This document shows, piece by piece, positions 17,898 to 26,566 of a stretch of 64,000 nt of DNA. The stretch comes from AP-15 sp963797115 (GTDB lineage Bacteria; Pseudomonadota; Alphaproteobacteria; ATCC43930; CGMCC-115725). A model generated the notes under the pieces. The model saw only the letters and a program-made list of their open reading frames with translations. It was not told the origin of the DNA and searched no databases. Numbering within the stretch: the first letter of the stretch is position 1; every line of letters starts with the position of its first letter. The stretch is taken from assembly GCA_963797115.1 (NCBI GenBank), contig CAWCOH010000005.1:310001-374000 (forward strand). Direction: 5' to 3'. Position numbers and translations under genes: made by a program.

Positions 17898-18827
17898 ATG
17901 GCGCAGGATATCACGGGCACAGCAGCGCCCCCAGCCGTGCCGATCCGGGGCTTGAGGCCAAGGGGCGCCCTCTGGCAGCATCCCCTCTGGCAGCATATCG
18001 GCCGCTTTGCCAGGAGAAAGCCGCTGGGCGCTTTTGGCGCCGTGACGGCGTTGATTCTCATACTCGTCGCTGTCTTTGCCCCCTTTATTGCCACGCATGA
18101 CCCTAATGAGACGAACGCGGCTTTCATCTATGCCCCTCCCGGCTCGCAGTTGCTGCTGGGCGGCGACCAGTTGGGCCGCGACGTGTTCAGCCGGCTTGTT
18201 TATGGCGCGAGGATTTCTCTGTATGCCGGGCTGCTCAGCGCGTTTATCGGGGCCAGCATAGGCATGATGGTGGGGGTGACCAGCGTCCATTTCGGCGGCA
18301 AGACCGACCTGATCATCCAGCGCATCATCGATGCCCTGATGGCCTTCCCGCCCCTGATCCTGGCGATTTCCATCATGGCCGCCTTGGGAGCCTCCCTGAA
18401 CAACGTAGTCATCGCGCTCAGCATCGCCTTCATCCCCAGTACGGCCCGTGTCCTGCGCTCCCAGGCCTTGGCCGTCAAGCAGATGGATTACCTGTTGGCA
18501 GCCAGGGCGATCGGGGCCAGCCACGCGCGCATCATTTTCCGCTATATGATCCCCAATTGTCTGGCTCTGTTCATCGTGCTCCTCACGCTCTATCTGGGTG
18601 TCGCGATCGTTGCGGAGGCCACCCTCAGCTTCCTTGGGATCGGTGTCCCTCCCGACGTCCCGTCCTGGGGAGGCATGTTGAATGGGGCCGCTCAGACCTA
18701 CGTAAACCTTGCCCCTTGGCTGGGGGTGTTTCCGGGCTTGGCGATAGCCATAGTCGTGTTAGCCTGGAACCTGCTAGGCGATGCCCTGCGGGATGTCCTG
18801 GATCCCCGGCTGAGGGGAACTTGGTAA
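17898..18827 (+). CDS. Peptide-type ABC importer permease, DppC-like
   Basis: A 309-aa inner-membrane permease. A cytoplasmic N-terminal stretch is followed by a first helix (about residues 47-67), the periplasmic HDPNETN segment, GGDQLGRDVFSRLVYGARISL, and the coupling loop QMDYLLAARAIGASHARIIFRYMIPN, all typical of DppC/OppC. It ends LGDALRDVLDPRLRG, the usual family terminus. The spacing of 31 bp to the upstream permease supports co-transcription. AAGGA lies before the ATG. Confidence 0.9.
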   Translation: MAQDITGTAAPPAVPIRGLRPRGALWQHPLWQHIGRFARRKPLGAFGAVTALILILVAVFAPFIATHDPNETNAAFIYAPPGSQLLLGGDQLGRDVFSRLVYGARISLYAGLLSAFIGASIGMMVGVTSVHFGGKTDLIIQRIIDALMAFPPLILAISIMAALGASLNNVVIALSIAFIPSTARVLRSQALAVKQMDYLLAARAIGASHARIIFRYMIPNCLALFIVLLTLYLGVAIVAEATLSFLGIGVPPDVPSWGGMLNGAAQTYVNLAPWLGVFPGLAIAIVVLAWNLLGDALRDVLDPRLRGTW

Positions 18828-18969
18828 ATCCCCGCGCCTGGACCTAACTCACTCGACCAGCTGTCACTGCGCAGCCGGGTACAACCTCGGTTCCGAAAGA
18901 GTGCAGAACAAGCCGCTGGTGAGAGCAACGATCATATGACCTTGCTTTTTCATCATAGACGGTACCTGC

Positions 18970-19974
18970 ATGGCCACGCTGTTAGAGGTTAGGGACTTAA
19001 AGACTCATTTCTTCACCCAGGAAGGCGTGGTGAAGGCGGTGGATGGGGTCTCCTACGATCTCGAAGAGGGAGAGACCCTGGGGCTCGTCGGAGAAAGCGG
19101 CTGCGGCAAGAGTGTGAGCGCTCTGTCCATCATGCGGCTCGTCCCATACCCGCCCGGCAAAGTCGTGGGCGGGCAAATCATCTTTGATGGTCAAGACCTG
19201 CTGTCGCTGCCCAATTCCGAGATCAGACATGTCCGTGGCAAGCAGATCGCCATGGTCTATCAGGAGCCCATGACCTCCCTAAACCCGGTCCTGTCGATTG
19301 AACGGCAGCTTACCGAAGCCCTTGAACTCCACCTTGGCATGAGCAAGACGGAGGCCCGCGGGGAGGCCGTACATCGTCTCGAGCAGGTGGGGATACCGGA
19401 CCCGCAGCGCAGGCTCAAGCAGTATCCCCATCAGTTCAGCGGCGGCATGCTACAACGTGTGATGATAGCCATGGCGTTGAGCTGCAACCCCAAGCTGATC
19501 ATCGCCGACGAGCCGACGACAGCCCTGGACGTGACCATTCAGGCCCAGATCCTGGATTTGATGAAGGATCTCAGCAGAGAGTACGGTGTCTCCCTCCTTA
19601 TCATTACGCATAATCTAGGTGTGGTGGCCCGCTATGCCGATAGGGTCAACATTATGTATGCCGGCAAAATCATCGAGCGGGGGACGGCCAGAGACATCTA
19701 TCGATATCCCAGCCACCCCTATACCCTGGGGCTGCTGAACTCCGTCCCCAGGCTCGATCTGCCCAGAACCGAGAAGCTGGATCCTATAGAAGGACAGCCG
19801 CCGGACCTGGCGCACCTGCCGGCAGGCTGCGCCTTCAGGGAGCGATGTCGGTTTGCCGCGGAGAGATGCGCGGAGGAGACACCACCCTTGCGGTCGGTAG
19901 GTGCAGGTCACCTTTCGGCTTGTTTCGCAGCGGAGACCCTGCGGTCTAGGGCAAAGGAGCACGCAACAGCATGA
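18970..19974 (+). CDS. Peptide-type ABC importer ATPase, DppD-like
   Basis: A 334-aa ATPase. Walker A GESGCGKSV lies near residue 40, the signature is FSGGMLQRV, Walker B reads LIIADEPTTALD, and the switch His is in LIITHNL. The C-terminal oligopeptide extension carries the cysteine pattern CAFRERCRFAAERC that is usual for DppD/DppF proteins. It is preceded by a 142-bp gap, larger than the others in the operon. It overlaps the next gene by four bases (ATGA), so translation is probably coupled. Confidence 0.9.
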   Translation: MATLLEVRDLKTHFFTQEGVVKAVDGVSYDLEEGETLGLVGESGCGKSVSALSIMRLVPYPPGKVVGGQIIFDGQDLLSLPNSEIRHVRGKQIAMVYQEPMTSLNPVLSIERQLTEALELHLGMSKTEARGEAVHRLEQVGIPDPQRRLKQYPHQFSGGMLQRVMIAMALSCNPKLIIADEPTTALDVTIQAQILDLMKDLSREYGVSLLIITHNLGVVARYADRVNIMYAGKIIERGTARDIYRYPSHPYTLGLLNSVPRLDLPRTEKLDPIEGQPPDLAHLPAGCAFRERCRFAAERCAEETPPLRSVGAGHLSACFAAETLRSRAKEHATA

Positions 19975-20999
19975 CAGCAGGGGAGCAGACCCAGCACCAG
20001 CCGGGCGACGAGGTGCTCGTCGAGGTCAAGCACCTGAAGATGCACTTCCCGGTGACCTCCGGCATCCTGGTCCAGCGCACCGTGGGATTAGTCAAGGCAG
20101 TCGATGACGTTAGCTTCGTGGTCAGGCGAGGAGAGACGCTGGGGCTGGTAGGGGAGAGCGGGTGCGGCAAGACCACGACGGGGCGGTGCATACTTCAGCT
20201 CTACCGGCCCACCGCTGGCACCATCCTGTTCGATGGCAAGGACTTGTGCAGTATGGAAGGGCCGGAGCTGAGAGGTATGCGCCGCCACATGCAGGTGATA
20301 TTCCAGGACCCGTATAGCTCCTTGAACCCGCGCATGACCGCAGGGAGCATCGTCGGCGAGCCGCTCCGCGTGCAGGGCCTTGCCCCAGACCAGCGAGCGT
20401 ACCGGGAGAGGGTAGCCGAGTTGCTGTCGCTCGTGGGATTGCGCACCTCTATGGCCGACAGGTTCCCCCATGAATTCAGCGGCGGGCAACGGCAGCGCAT
20501 CGGGGTGGCCCGAGCCTTGGCCGTCAACCCCCAGTTTGTCGTGTGTGACGAGCCGGTGTCGGCTTTGGACGTGTCCATCCAGGCCCAGATTGTCAACCTG
20601 CTGGAGGAACTCCAGGAGAAGTTGGACCTGACCTACCTGTTCATCGCCCATGATTTGTCGGTGGTAAGGCATATCAGCGACAGGGTGGCGGTGATGTATT
20701 TGGGCCACATCGTGGAGATCGCCGGCCGGGACGCGATCTATGCGAACCCGCTCCACCCATACACCGAGGCGCTCCTTTCCGCCGTCCCCATACCGGACCC
20801 GGTAATAGATACTCAAAGAGAGCGCATACCTCTCGCGGGAGAGGTGCCGAGCCCGCTCAATCCGCCGAGAGGATGTGTGTTCCATCCTCGCTGCCGGATG
20901 GCAACCGCAGAGTGTCAGCAGGTGATACCTGAGCTGCGGGAAGTTCAAACGGGCCACTGGACGGCCTGCATTCATGCGCCGGGGTATAGCTCTCCATAG
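19971..20999 (+). CDS. Peptide-type ABC importer ATPase, DppF-like
   Basis: A 342-aa ATPase, last gene of the importer operon. It has Walker A GESGCGKTTTGRC, signature SGGQRQRIGVARALAV, Walker B FVVCDEPVSALDVS, the switch region YLFIAHDLSVVRHI, and the C-terminal oligopeptide segment CVFHPRCRMATAEC. It forms a heterodimer with the DppD-like ATPase (family knowledge). No terminator hairpin of convincing strength follows. Confidence 0.9.
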   Translation: MTAGEQTQHQPGDEVLVEVKHLKMHFPVTSGILVQRTVGLVKAVDDVSFVVRRGETLGLVGESGCGKTTTGRCILQLYRPTAGTILFDGKDLCSMEGPELRGMRRHMQVIFQDPYSSLNPRMTAGSIVGEPLRVQGLAPDQRAYRERVAELLSLVGLRTSMADRFPHEFSGGQRQRIGVARALAVNPQFVVCDEPVSALDVSIQAQIVNLLEELQEKLDLTYLFIAHDLSVVRHISDRVAVMYLGHIVEIAGRDAIYANPLHPYTEALLSAVPIPDPVIDTQRERIPLAGEVPSPLNPPRGCVFHPRCRMATAECQQVIPELREVQTGHWTACIHAPGYSSP

Positions 21000-21689
21000 A
21001 GTGTTCGAGGTACGGGTTCAACCCGCTTCCCGGTCAAACCCATCACGCTCGGTGCACTCGCGCAGAATGCCCGTGATGGCAGGCGCATCGAGAAGCGGCC
21101 CCCCAAAAATTGGACAGGGCCTGCCCCTTGGCTCAGAACCATGAGTATGCCTGTGTCTATGGTCAGCATTTGGTGAAGATCGTCGAAGCGGATATTTTGG
21201 TTGCTGGACCGGCGCCGGCGCGTGTCTGGCAGCTCCCGCGTCAGCAAGTCCGGCCGTCTGGCGCAGGCGCACGATGCCTCACTCGGTTGAAGGCGGTGAC
21301 GCCACCGCCGAGACCGTAAACGTACACGCGCTGTATTCAGGGAGCATGTCCATCGAGACGTCGTACAGTCTGTCCTCGTCCTCTCCGAGCATGTTGGCGA
21401 CAAAGCCACTGCTTACCCGCATGATTGAGATCCGTCCTCGGCCGACCCAGACGCGGGATGCGCGGATCGTCGAGGGCGTCGCAGACCACAACGTCAGATC
21501 GTGCAGCGCGCCAGCACCGAAAGCAGACCCGGTTCTCTCCGGCTGGCCCCGACAAGCCAGACACCGCTGGATTCGGAACTCGGGAGATCAAGCGATGCCC
21601 TGTCGAGCGATTTGTCGGCCAGGGACTAAGAAACCCACGGCAAGAGGTCACAAGGTAGTCATTCCCAACAGTTTTGCTATGCTCGGCGA
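21000..21689. other. Long non-coding stretch after the importer operon
   Basis: 690 bases without a convincing gene. The sequence around 21099-21118 (CCCCCCAAAAATTGGACAGG) resembles the terminal inverted repeat of IS3/IS66-type insertion elements, but no transposase and no partner repeat was recognised. A minus-strand frame at 21279-21491 could be a gene relic, but I cannot assign it. Confidence 0.35.
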
Positions 21690-22328
21690 ATGGTCGGACA
21701 GATGATGGGCAACCATGTCGCGGGGCTTGCCGATCGGCCGCGCCGGCAACTGAGCGCTTGCCTGGCGGCCGTGCTTGGCATAGCCGCGACGGCCGCATTT
21801 AGCGCGGCGACGGCGCGGGCGCAACTCAATCCATTCGGCAACTACTACGAAAACGTGGCGCGCGCGGCAAAGCAAAATGATTCTGGCACCGTCAGGCTGC
21901 TTATCAGCAACGGCGCCAATCCAAACCAGAGCGATGAAGATTCCCGTACCGGGCTCCATTATGCCGCGATGAGCGGCAATCTGAGGATCGTCGCGATACT
22001 GATTAAAGCAGGCGCTAGGCTTGATCCCAAGGAGAAGCTGGGGAACACGCCGCTTCACTTAGCGGTTGAGCGGGATCAGGTCGAGGCCGTCCAACTTCTG
22101 CTCGATGCGGGGGCCGCGGTCGATGCCGATAACAAGAACGGTATGACGCCGCTGATGATGGCGGCGAGAGCCGGCAAGCTCGAAATCGTTAGCGCCCTCC
22201 TCGCCAAGGGCGCAAACGTCGCCAAGACGGACTATACCGGGCGTGACGCTGCCGGCTGGGCGGCGGAAAGCCATCGCCCGGCGGTCATCCAGGCGATCAA
22301 GCGGGCACAAAACGCCAAGAAATCGTAA
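21690..22328 (+). CDS. Secreted ankyrin-repeat protein
   Basis: A 212-aa protein. After an N-terminal signal peptide (hydrophobic core about residues 23-43, cleavage near ARAQ) come four ankyrin repeats, with the typical TGLHYAAMSGN, NTPLHLAVERD and MTPLMMAARAGK helical starts and a weaker last repeat. Such proteins bind other proteins in the periplasm. It stands alone between the importer operon and a decayed gene. The start at 21690 could be moved to ATG 21702 without changing the signal. Confidence 0.8.
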   Translation: MVGQMMGNHVAGLADRPRRQLSACLAAVLGIAATAAFSAATARAQLNPFGNYYENVARAAKQNDSGTVRLLISNGANPNQSDEDSRTGLHYAAMSGNLRIVAILIKAGARLDPKEKLGNTPLHLAVERDQVEAVQLLLDAGAAVDADNKNGMTPLMMAARAGKLEIVSALLAKGANVAKTDYTGRDAAGWAAESHRPAVIQAIKRAQNAKKS

Positions 22329-22414
22329 AAGGCAAGGTGGGGCGAACGCTTTCAGCAGTCCCACGTCAAATGCGGCATCCCACGTTGACGCAATAGGGCT
22401 CGCGGGTTTTGCGC

Positions 22415-22690
22415 TTATGATCTGGCCGGGAATACCGAAGACTGCGCAATCGCGCACGCCGGGCATCGCGAGCAGCGCCACCTCGATTTCGACGGTGTAA
22501 AGTTGACGCCGCCGGAGATCATCATGTCAGGGCTCGGTCGCATATAAAAAATGGCGGTCCTCGTCGAGATAGCCGACATCGCCGAGCATGGACGAGACCG
22601 TCGCATCCGACCTCGCGGCGCTTTTTGTCCTGCCCGTGGTAGGCGAAATCCGGAAACCCCTCGAGCCAGTGAAAACTTTCGCCCTCGTCC
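22415..22690 (-). pseudogene. Remnant of an acyl-CoA synthetase (AMP-binding enzyme), C-terminal part
   Basis: Read on the minus strand and pieced across three frames, the segment gives the hallmarks of the C-terminal domain of fatty-acyl-CoA ligases: LGDVGYLDED, then a PDMMISGGVNF hinge-type stretch, then VALLAMPGVRDCAVFGIP. No frame stays open, a stop interrupts the hinge, and the whole N-terminal ligase domain is missing. This is a decayed fragment, not an expressed gene. Confidence 0.75.
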
Positions 22691-22730
22691 TGCTTCCTGA
22701 CGGGACAAGCGGGCAATCGGCTTGCAGCGG

Positions 22731-22886
22731 TTATATTCGTCCCATTAGCAAAAGGATGATCACGATCACGGCCAAGAGGCCGAAACCACCACTCGGGTAA
22801 TACCCCCAACCTCCACTATACGGCCACGTCGGCAGTGCGCCGATCAGAATAACGATCAGGATGATGAGCAGGATCGTGCCAAGCAT
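22731..22886 (-). CDS. DUF3309 small membrane protein
   Basis: A 51-aa protein that starts MLGTILLIILIVILIGALPT, continues WPYSGGWGYYPSGG and ends with a second hydrophobic helix and GRI. This is the full DUF3309 pattern of two helices joined by an aromatic-glycine loop. It is widespread in alphaproteobacteria and of unknown function. The start ATG is at 22886. Confidence 0.85.
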   Translation of the reverse strand: MLGTILLIILIVILIGALPTWPYSGGWGYYPSGGFGLLAVIVIILLLMGRI

Positions 22887-23257
22887 GATGACACCCAGTG
22901 CAGTTTTTGTTCCTTATTTAAACGCTATACTATCCGCCTGGTTCCGTATCGAACGCATTATTCTAAACCGCTAGACGATAGATGCTGGACTATGAGTAAT
23001 GACGCAGCCACCTGCATCCCCGATCACGAGCCACCCATTTGTCGCGTCATAGCCCTCGCCGTGCTCCAGCCCCCTGCCCATGGGAGAGTTCGCTTTCGCC
23101 CATTCAAGGCTGTTATTAAATTCGGAACAGAGCCTAGGAATGGAATAGCATTGAATTTGGAATCGTCGAGTGCGCCGATCAAGCTTATGCAGCGCCTGGA
23201 GCAATACCAAGGACGCCGTCAGTCTCGGCGAACTGACGGCATCATTGGTTTTTAGGC
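22887..23257. other. Spacer with no recognised gene
   Basis: 371 bases. Open frames exist on both strands (for example 22992-23255 plus and 22971-23210 minus), but neither has a ribosome-binding site, a recognisable domain or typical codon use. An AT-rich patch at 22905-22975 may hold the promoter of the DUF3309 gene. Confidence 0.4.
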
Positions 23258-23497
23258 TCAGTAGCGTGGCGGTGGCGGAGTGGTCGCAGCGCCGGTGATG
23301 GCTCCTAGCGCTCCGCCAATGGCGGCGCCCGTGGCAGCGCCACCGCCGGCTGCCGCCCCAATGGCTGCCCCAGCGCCAGCTCCGATCAATCCGCCGCCTA
23401 GCGCACGCTGGCCCGGATCATAGGGGTTCGTGCAGGCAGAAAGGCCCAACAACAACCCGATGGCAAAAGCCCTCGGCTCAGTAAGACGTTTTGTCAT
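23258..23497 (-). CDS. Glycine-zipper lipoprotein
   Basis: A 79-aa protein. The signal peptide ends in the lipobox LSAC (Cys22), so the mature protein is lipid-anchored. The rest is a run of GAGAGAAIGAAAGGGAAT-like glycine-zipper repeats that can insert into membranes, ending TTPPPPRY. I chose ATG 23497 because GGAGGT lies seven bases upstream; the frame is open further but without a second good start. Similar short lipoproteins are common in alphaproteobacterial envelopes. Confidence 0.8.
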   Translation of the reverse strand: MTKRLTEPRAFAIGLLLGLSACTNPYDPGQRALGGGLIGAGAGAAIGAAAGGGAATGAAIGGALGAITGAATTPPPPRY

Positions 23498-23700
23498 GTT
23501 TTGACCTCCAATCGGGAGCCCACGATTGCAAACGACCTGCATCGCAGAAGAGTTCCCGCATTGGATCGCGGCGGTGGAGCAGCTATCACCGCGGAGGCTC
23601 ATCCTATCGTAGTGAAAGTGACAATCGGTCGACCTAGCCGTCGACTTTTCGTACACGGCTTTGGGCAATCCCCGCCGTCACGAGCGAGTAGGCGCAAGTT

Positions 23701-24078
23701 TCACCGCCGGTGGATCAGGTAGGAAAACCCGTAGCCGATAACACCGGCTATGAGCAGCGCACTCAGCGGCTGCTCCGAAGTATACCGACTTATATATCCC
23801 TTGGCACGGGCACCCTGCTCGTACGCTGCAGTGGCAACCTGGCTCGCCCGGTTTCCCACTTCCATAGCAGCATCCTGGATCGCATCGTTTGTCTGGGTCA
23901 CGACCTGCATGCCGACATTTGATGCCGCGCGGGCTAGGTCGGCAGCCTTGCCGATCGCCTCCTCTGCAGTCGCCTGCAGGCCACGGGGGCCCTGACCAAT
24001 GGCGTCTTCGACGACCTTCTGCGTTTTGGCTGCGAGGTCACTGACGGAGCCCTCGGCATCGGTTGTTTGATCGCTCAC
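23701..24078 (-). CDS. DUF883/ElaB-YqjD-like membrane-anchored protein
   Basis: A 125-aa protein with a long amphipathic helical region (VSDLAAKTQKVVEDAIG onward, with KAADLARAAS and other Ala-rich heptads) and a C-terminal membrane anchor, EQPLSALLIAGVIGYGFSYL, followed by IHRR. This is the architecture of the DUF883 (ElaB/YqjD) proteins, which tie ribosomes or other partners to the inner membrane in E. coli. No obvious operon partner; the glycine-zipper lipoprotein lies 203 bp downstream on the same strand. Confidence 0.7.
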   Translation of the reverse strand: MSDQTTDAEGSVSDLAAKTQKVVEDAIGQGPRGLQATAEEAIGKAADLARAASNVGMQVVTQTNDAIQDAAMEVGNRASQVATAAYEQGARAKGYISRYTSEQPLSALLIAGVIGYGFSYLIHRR

Positions 24079-24208
24079 TGCAAACCTCGAACTATAGCTG
24101 ATTTACCGACTTCCGGGTGAATTGGAAGCCGCCTCTGTCAGCTAGCAACAACCAGCGGACCAAATCGCTCCATCAATCGATCGTTCCCGGCCGAAAAGAT
24201 TTTCCGGG

Positions 24209-24451
24209 CTAACGCAGAGCACGCTCGAGTTGCTCCTTAATCATCTTCGAACGCCCTGGAATGCCTTTGCGTCGCGCCTCCGCGTAGAGCTCGGAACGGG
24301 TCTTCTCGGTACCCGTATCCCTCCGCTCACGCGCCTTGGTATGTCTCAGGTTTCTCCTATTTTCCTTCGGGCTTTCATACTTGGACGCACCCGCCTCGTG
24401 CATTACGCGCTTGATCGTTTCCTTTTGCCCCATTGTTTGATGCGCCGTCAT
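24209..24451 (-). CDS. Short basic protein, DUF6496-like with internal deletion
   Basis: An 80-aa, very basic protein. It begins MTAHQTMGQKETIKRVMHE as DUF6496 proteins do, but then passes straight to AGASKYESPKENR, which in the family normally follows a Gly/Lys-rich core of about 25 residues. That core appears to be absent here. The C-terminal part (KTRSELYAEARRKGIPGRSKMIKEQLERAL) resembles a small SAP/Rho-N-like helical module for nucleic-acid binding. AAAGGA lies seven bases before the ATG. Function is unknown. Confidence 0.6.
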   Translation of the reverse strand: MTAHQTMGQKETIKRVMHEAGASKYESPKENRRNLRHTKARERRDTGTEKTRSELYAEARRKGIPGRSKMIKEQLERALR

Positions 24452-24690
24452 GGGTCGTCCTTTGCAATCATTGGCATGCTCGTAGATCGCGGGTTGCGCC
24501 AATTTGGTTCCCGCGTTCCTCTGGCCTCGCCACATCTCACGCGAAATTGTTGGAACCGACAGTTCGCAAACGACGTTTGGCTATCACTAGCACAGTGAGA
24601 TGACAGTCGCGCCGGCGCAGAAGATCGCGCCAATAGCATCGACGGCCATCGCCATGCTGGGTGTTTTCTAAAGTGTCGGGAGTCCAGTTC

Positions 24691-24771
24691 ATGGGTAGGG
24701 GTTTATTGCTTTGGCTGTTGGGGATCCCCATACCAGTCATTATTCTGCTCTATCTGTTCCACGTTGTCTGA
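24691..24771 (+). CDS. 26-residue hydrophobic microprotein
   Basis: A short frame starting MGRGLLLWLLGIPIPVIILL and ending YLFHVV: one membrane helix with a Gly-Ile-Pro-Ile-Pro centre. Very similar very short proteins occur in many alphaproteobacteria. No strong ribosome-binding site is visible (AGTCCAG before the ATG). It precedes the PRC-barrel gene by about 106 bp on the same strand. Confidence 0.55.
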   Translation: MGRGLLLWLLGIPIPVIILLYLFHVV

Positions 24772-24877
24772 CGAAGATTGGCGGCCAGGTCGGCTCTATC
24801 GGGCCCGGCATTGCCGGGGAACCACCGTCGTGGTTTCAGTGTTGACATCGTCGTCTACTAACAATCAGGAGGAAAAT

Positions 24878-25321
24878 ATGTCGAAAGCAACCAAGGCTGC
24901 GGCATTTGCCGCGATCATCGCCACAGCTACAACCGCTGCCTATGCGCAAACGCGCGATGAGCCGGAAGCGCGTGCGGCAGTGACGAGCCACATAATCCAA
25001 CCGGACGAAGTCCGCGCGAGCAAAATGATCGGCAGCACGGTCTACGACGTGCAAAACCGCAAGATCGGCAGCGTCGAGGATATCGTCCTGGCCAAGAGTG
25101 GCACTGTCGATGCAGTGGTCGTCGAGGTTGGCGCGTTCCTAGGTATGGGCGGGAAATACGTCGCCGTCCCGATCAGCGACATCAAGACCGACCACAACCG
25201 GCTGACGCTCGACCGCTCCAAAGAGCAGTTGCAGCAGATGGCGAAATACGAGCTGGAGAACCCAAACACCGGGGCTGGCTCTGCGCCGTCGCCTACCACT
25301 GGCGGACACCTCGGCCGCTAA
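24878..25321 (+). CDS. Secreted PRC-barrel domain protein
   Basis: A 147-aa protein with a signal peptide (cleavage near AYAQ, residues 22-24) and one PRC-barrel domain starting about residue 44 (ASKMIGSTVYDVQNRKIGSVEDIVL), ending with an acidic/Pro-rich tail. AGGAGG lies five bases before the ATG, which decides the start. The protein would be periplasmic. A rho-independent terminator follows directly. The molecular role of such stand-alone periplasmic PRC-barrels is unknown. Confidence 0.85.
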   Translation: MSKATKAAAFAAIIATATTAAYAQTRDEPEARAAVTSHIIQPDEVRASKMIGSTVYDVQNRKIGSVEDIVLAKSGTVDAVVVEVGAFLGMGGKYVAVPISDIKTDHNRLTLDRSKEQLQQMAKYELENPNTGAGSAPSPTTGGHLGR

Positions 25322-25340
25322 GCAAAACCGGGTATTGCGC

Positions 25341-25380
25341 GGGCCGGGCGGAGTTTCCTCCGTCCGGCCCGTTTTGCTTT
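25341..25380 (+). terminator. Rho-independent terminator after the PRC-barrel gene
   Basis: GGGCCGGGCGGAG and CTCCGTCCGGCCC form a 13-bp stem with one mismatch and a short TTTC loop, followed by GTTTTGCTTT. It starts 20 bases after the stop codon. Confidence 0.85.
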
Positions 25381-25629
25381 GAGACTTGGCGATCACGACG
25401 GAACCGCTGGTGAGGTTGCGGCCCGGGACTATTTTGCTGCTCGGCGTTTCCGACAGGAGACGACCGGGAGCCCAGGAGCCAGGATTACCCGCCCTCGTGC
25501 CGCCGATGATTTCGGAACGAGCCGGGCGCGGATCGGCGACCGCGGCAGACCTCGAAAAGAACGAGTCGAGGGCACCCCGCCGCCCTGGTGCCGACGATTT
25601 TCTTCAAGAAATGGTTCGCCCCGATTGTA

Positions 25630-26397
25630 TCAGATCGCCATCCACCCGCCGTCGATATTGTAGGCGGCACCCGAGACGTAGCTCGCGCGCTCCGAGCAGA
25701 GCCAGACGACCATTTCGGCGATCTCCTCGGGGTTGCCCATGCGGCCGAACGGCACCCGGCCGAGGATCGTGTCGCCGCGCCGGCGCATCGTGTCCTCGGT
25801 CATCCGCGTCTTGATGAAGCCTGGACAGACGGCATTCACTCGAATATTGGCCTCGGCGTATTCGAGCGCGGCGGTCTTGGTCAGGCCGATCACGCCATGT
25901 TTGGCCGCGACATAGGCCGAGGAGGTCGGCAGACCGGCGAGCCCAGCGATCGACCCGGTGTTGACGATGGCACCCCCGCCCTGGGCCTGCATTTGCAGCA
26001 GCTCATGTCGCATGCACAGCCATACGCCCTTGAGGTTGACCGCAATCATCCGATCGAAGGCTTCCTCGGACCATTCCGCGGTCTTCTTGCCGCCGGCGTC
26101 GACCTGCCAGCCGGCGATCCCGGCATTGTTGAAGGCGCAGTCGAGCCGGCCATAGGTGCTGATCACCGCCTCGGTCATCGACCCCACGTCTGAGTTTTGC
26201 GTCACGTCGCCGCCGAGCGATATGGCCTGCCCGCCCGCGGCGTTGACGAGAGCGACGGTTTCGCGGGCAGCCTCCTCGATGAGATCGGCTACGGCTAGGC
26301 GAGCCCCCTCACGCGCAAAGGCGAGAGCGGTGGCGCGTCCGATACCGCCGCCGCCACCGGTGATCAGCGCCGATTTTCCGTCGAGCAATCCAACCAT
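25630..26397 (-). CDS. SDR-family NAD(P)-dependent oxidoreductase
   Basis: A 255-aa classical short-chain dehydrogenase. It shows the cofactor motif ITGGGGGIGRATA, the acidic residue in LAVADL that favours NAD, NNAG, the catalytic Ser in NTGSIAGL and the Tyr-x3-Lys in SAYVAAKHG, and ends SGAAYNIDGGWMAI, as glucose-dehydrogenase-like SDRs do. GGGGAGG lies four bases before ATG 26397; an in-frame ATG at 26430 would add 11 residues. It stands alone, so the substrate is unknown. Confidence 0.85.
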   Translation of the reverse strand: MVGLLDGKSALITGGGGGIGRATALAFAREGARLAVADLIEEAARETVALVNAAGGQAISLGGDVTQNSDVGSMTEAVISTYGRLDCAFNNAGIAGWQVDAGGKKTAEWSEEAFDRMIAVNLKGVWLCMRHELLQMQAQGGGAIVNTGSIAGLAGLPTSSAYVAAKHGVIGLTKTAALEYAEANIRVNAVCPGFIKTRMTEDTMRRRGDTILGRVPFGRMGNPEEIAEMVVWLCSERASYVSGAAYNIDGGWMAI

Positions 26398-26566
26398 CGT
26401 TCCTCCCCGACCGGCTCCAGCCTTCATCATGACACAGCTGCGAGCTTTGCGGATATGTCGACGCTAGCCCAGAGCAGGGCAGCGCCCGCGGAGATCATGG
26501 TAATGCCACGATCCTTCGGCTACGGTCCGGTTCGGGTTGGCCACTGGCTCGAGGGAGAGGGTGCGG

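Noticed and set aside
21099..21118. Possible insertion-sequence terminal repeat (CCCCCCAAAAATTGGACAGG)
   Set aside because: No partner repeat and no transposase were found; a single short match is not enough.
22971..23255. Small frames on both strands before the glycine-zipper lipoprotein
   Set aside because: No domain, no ribosome-binding site and conflicting strands, so neither could be supported.
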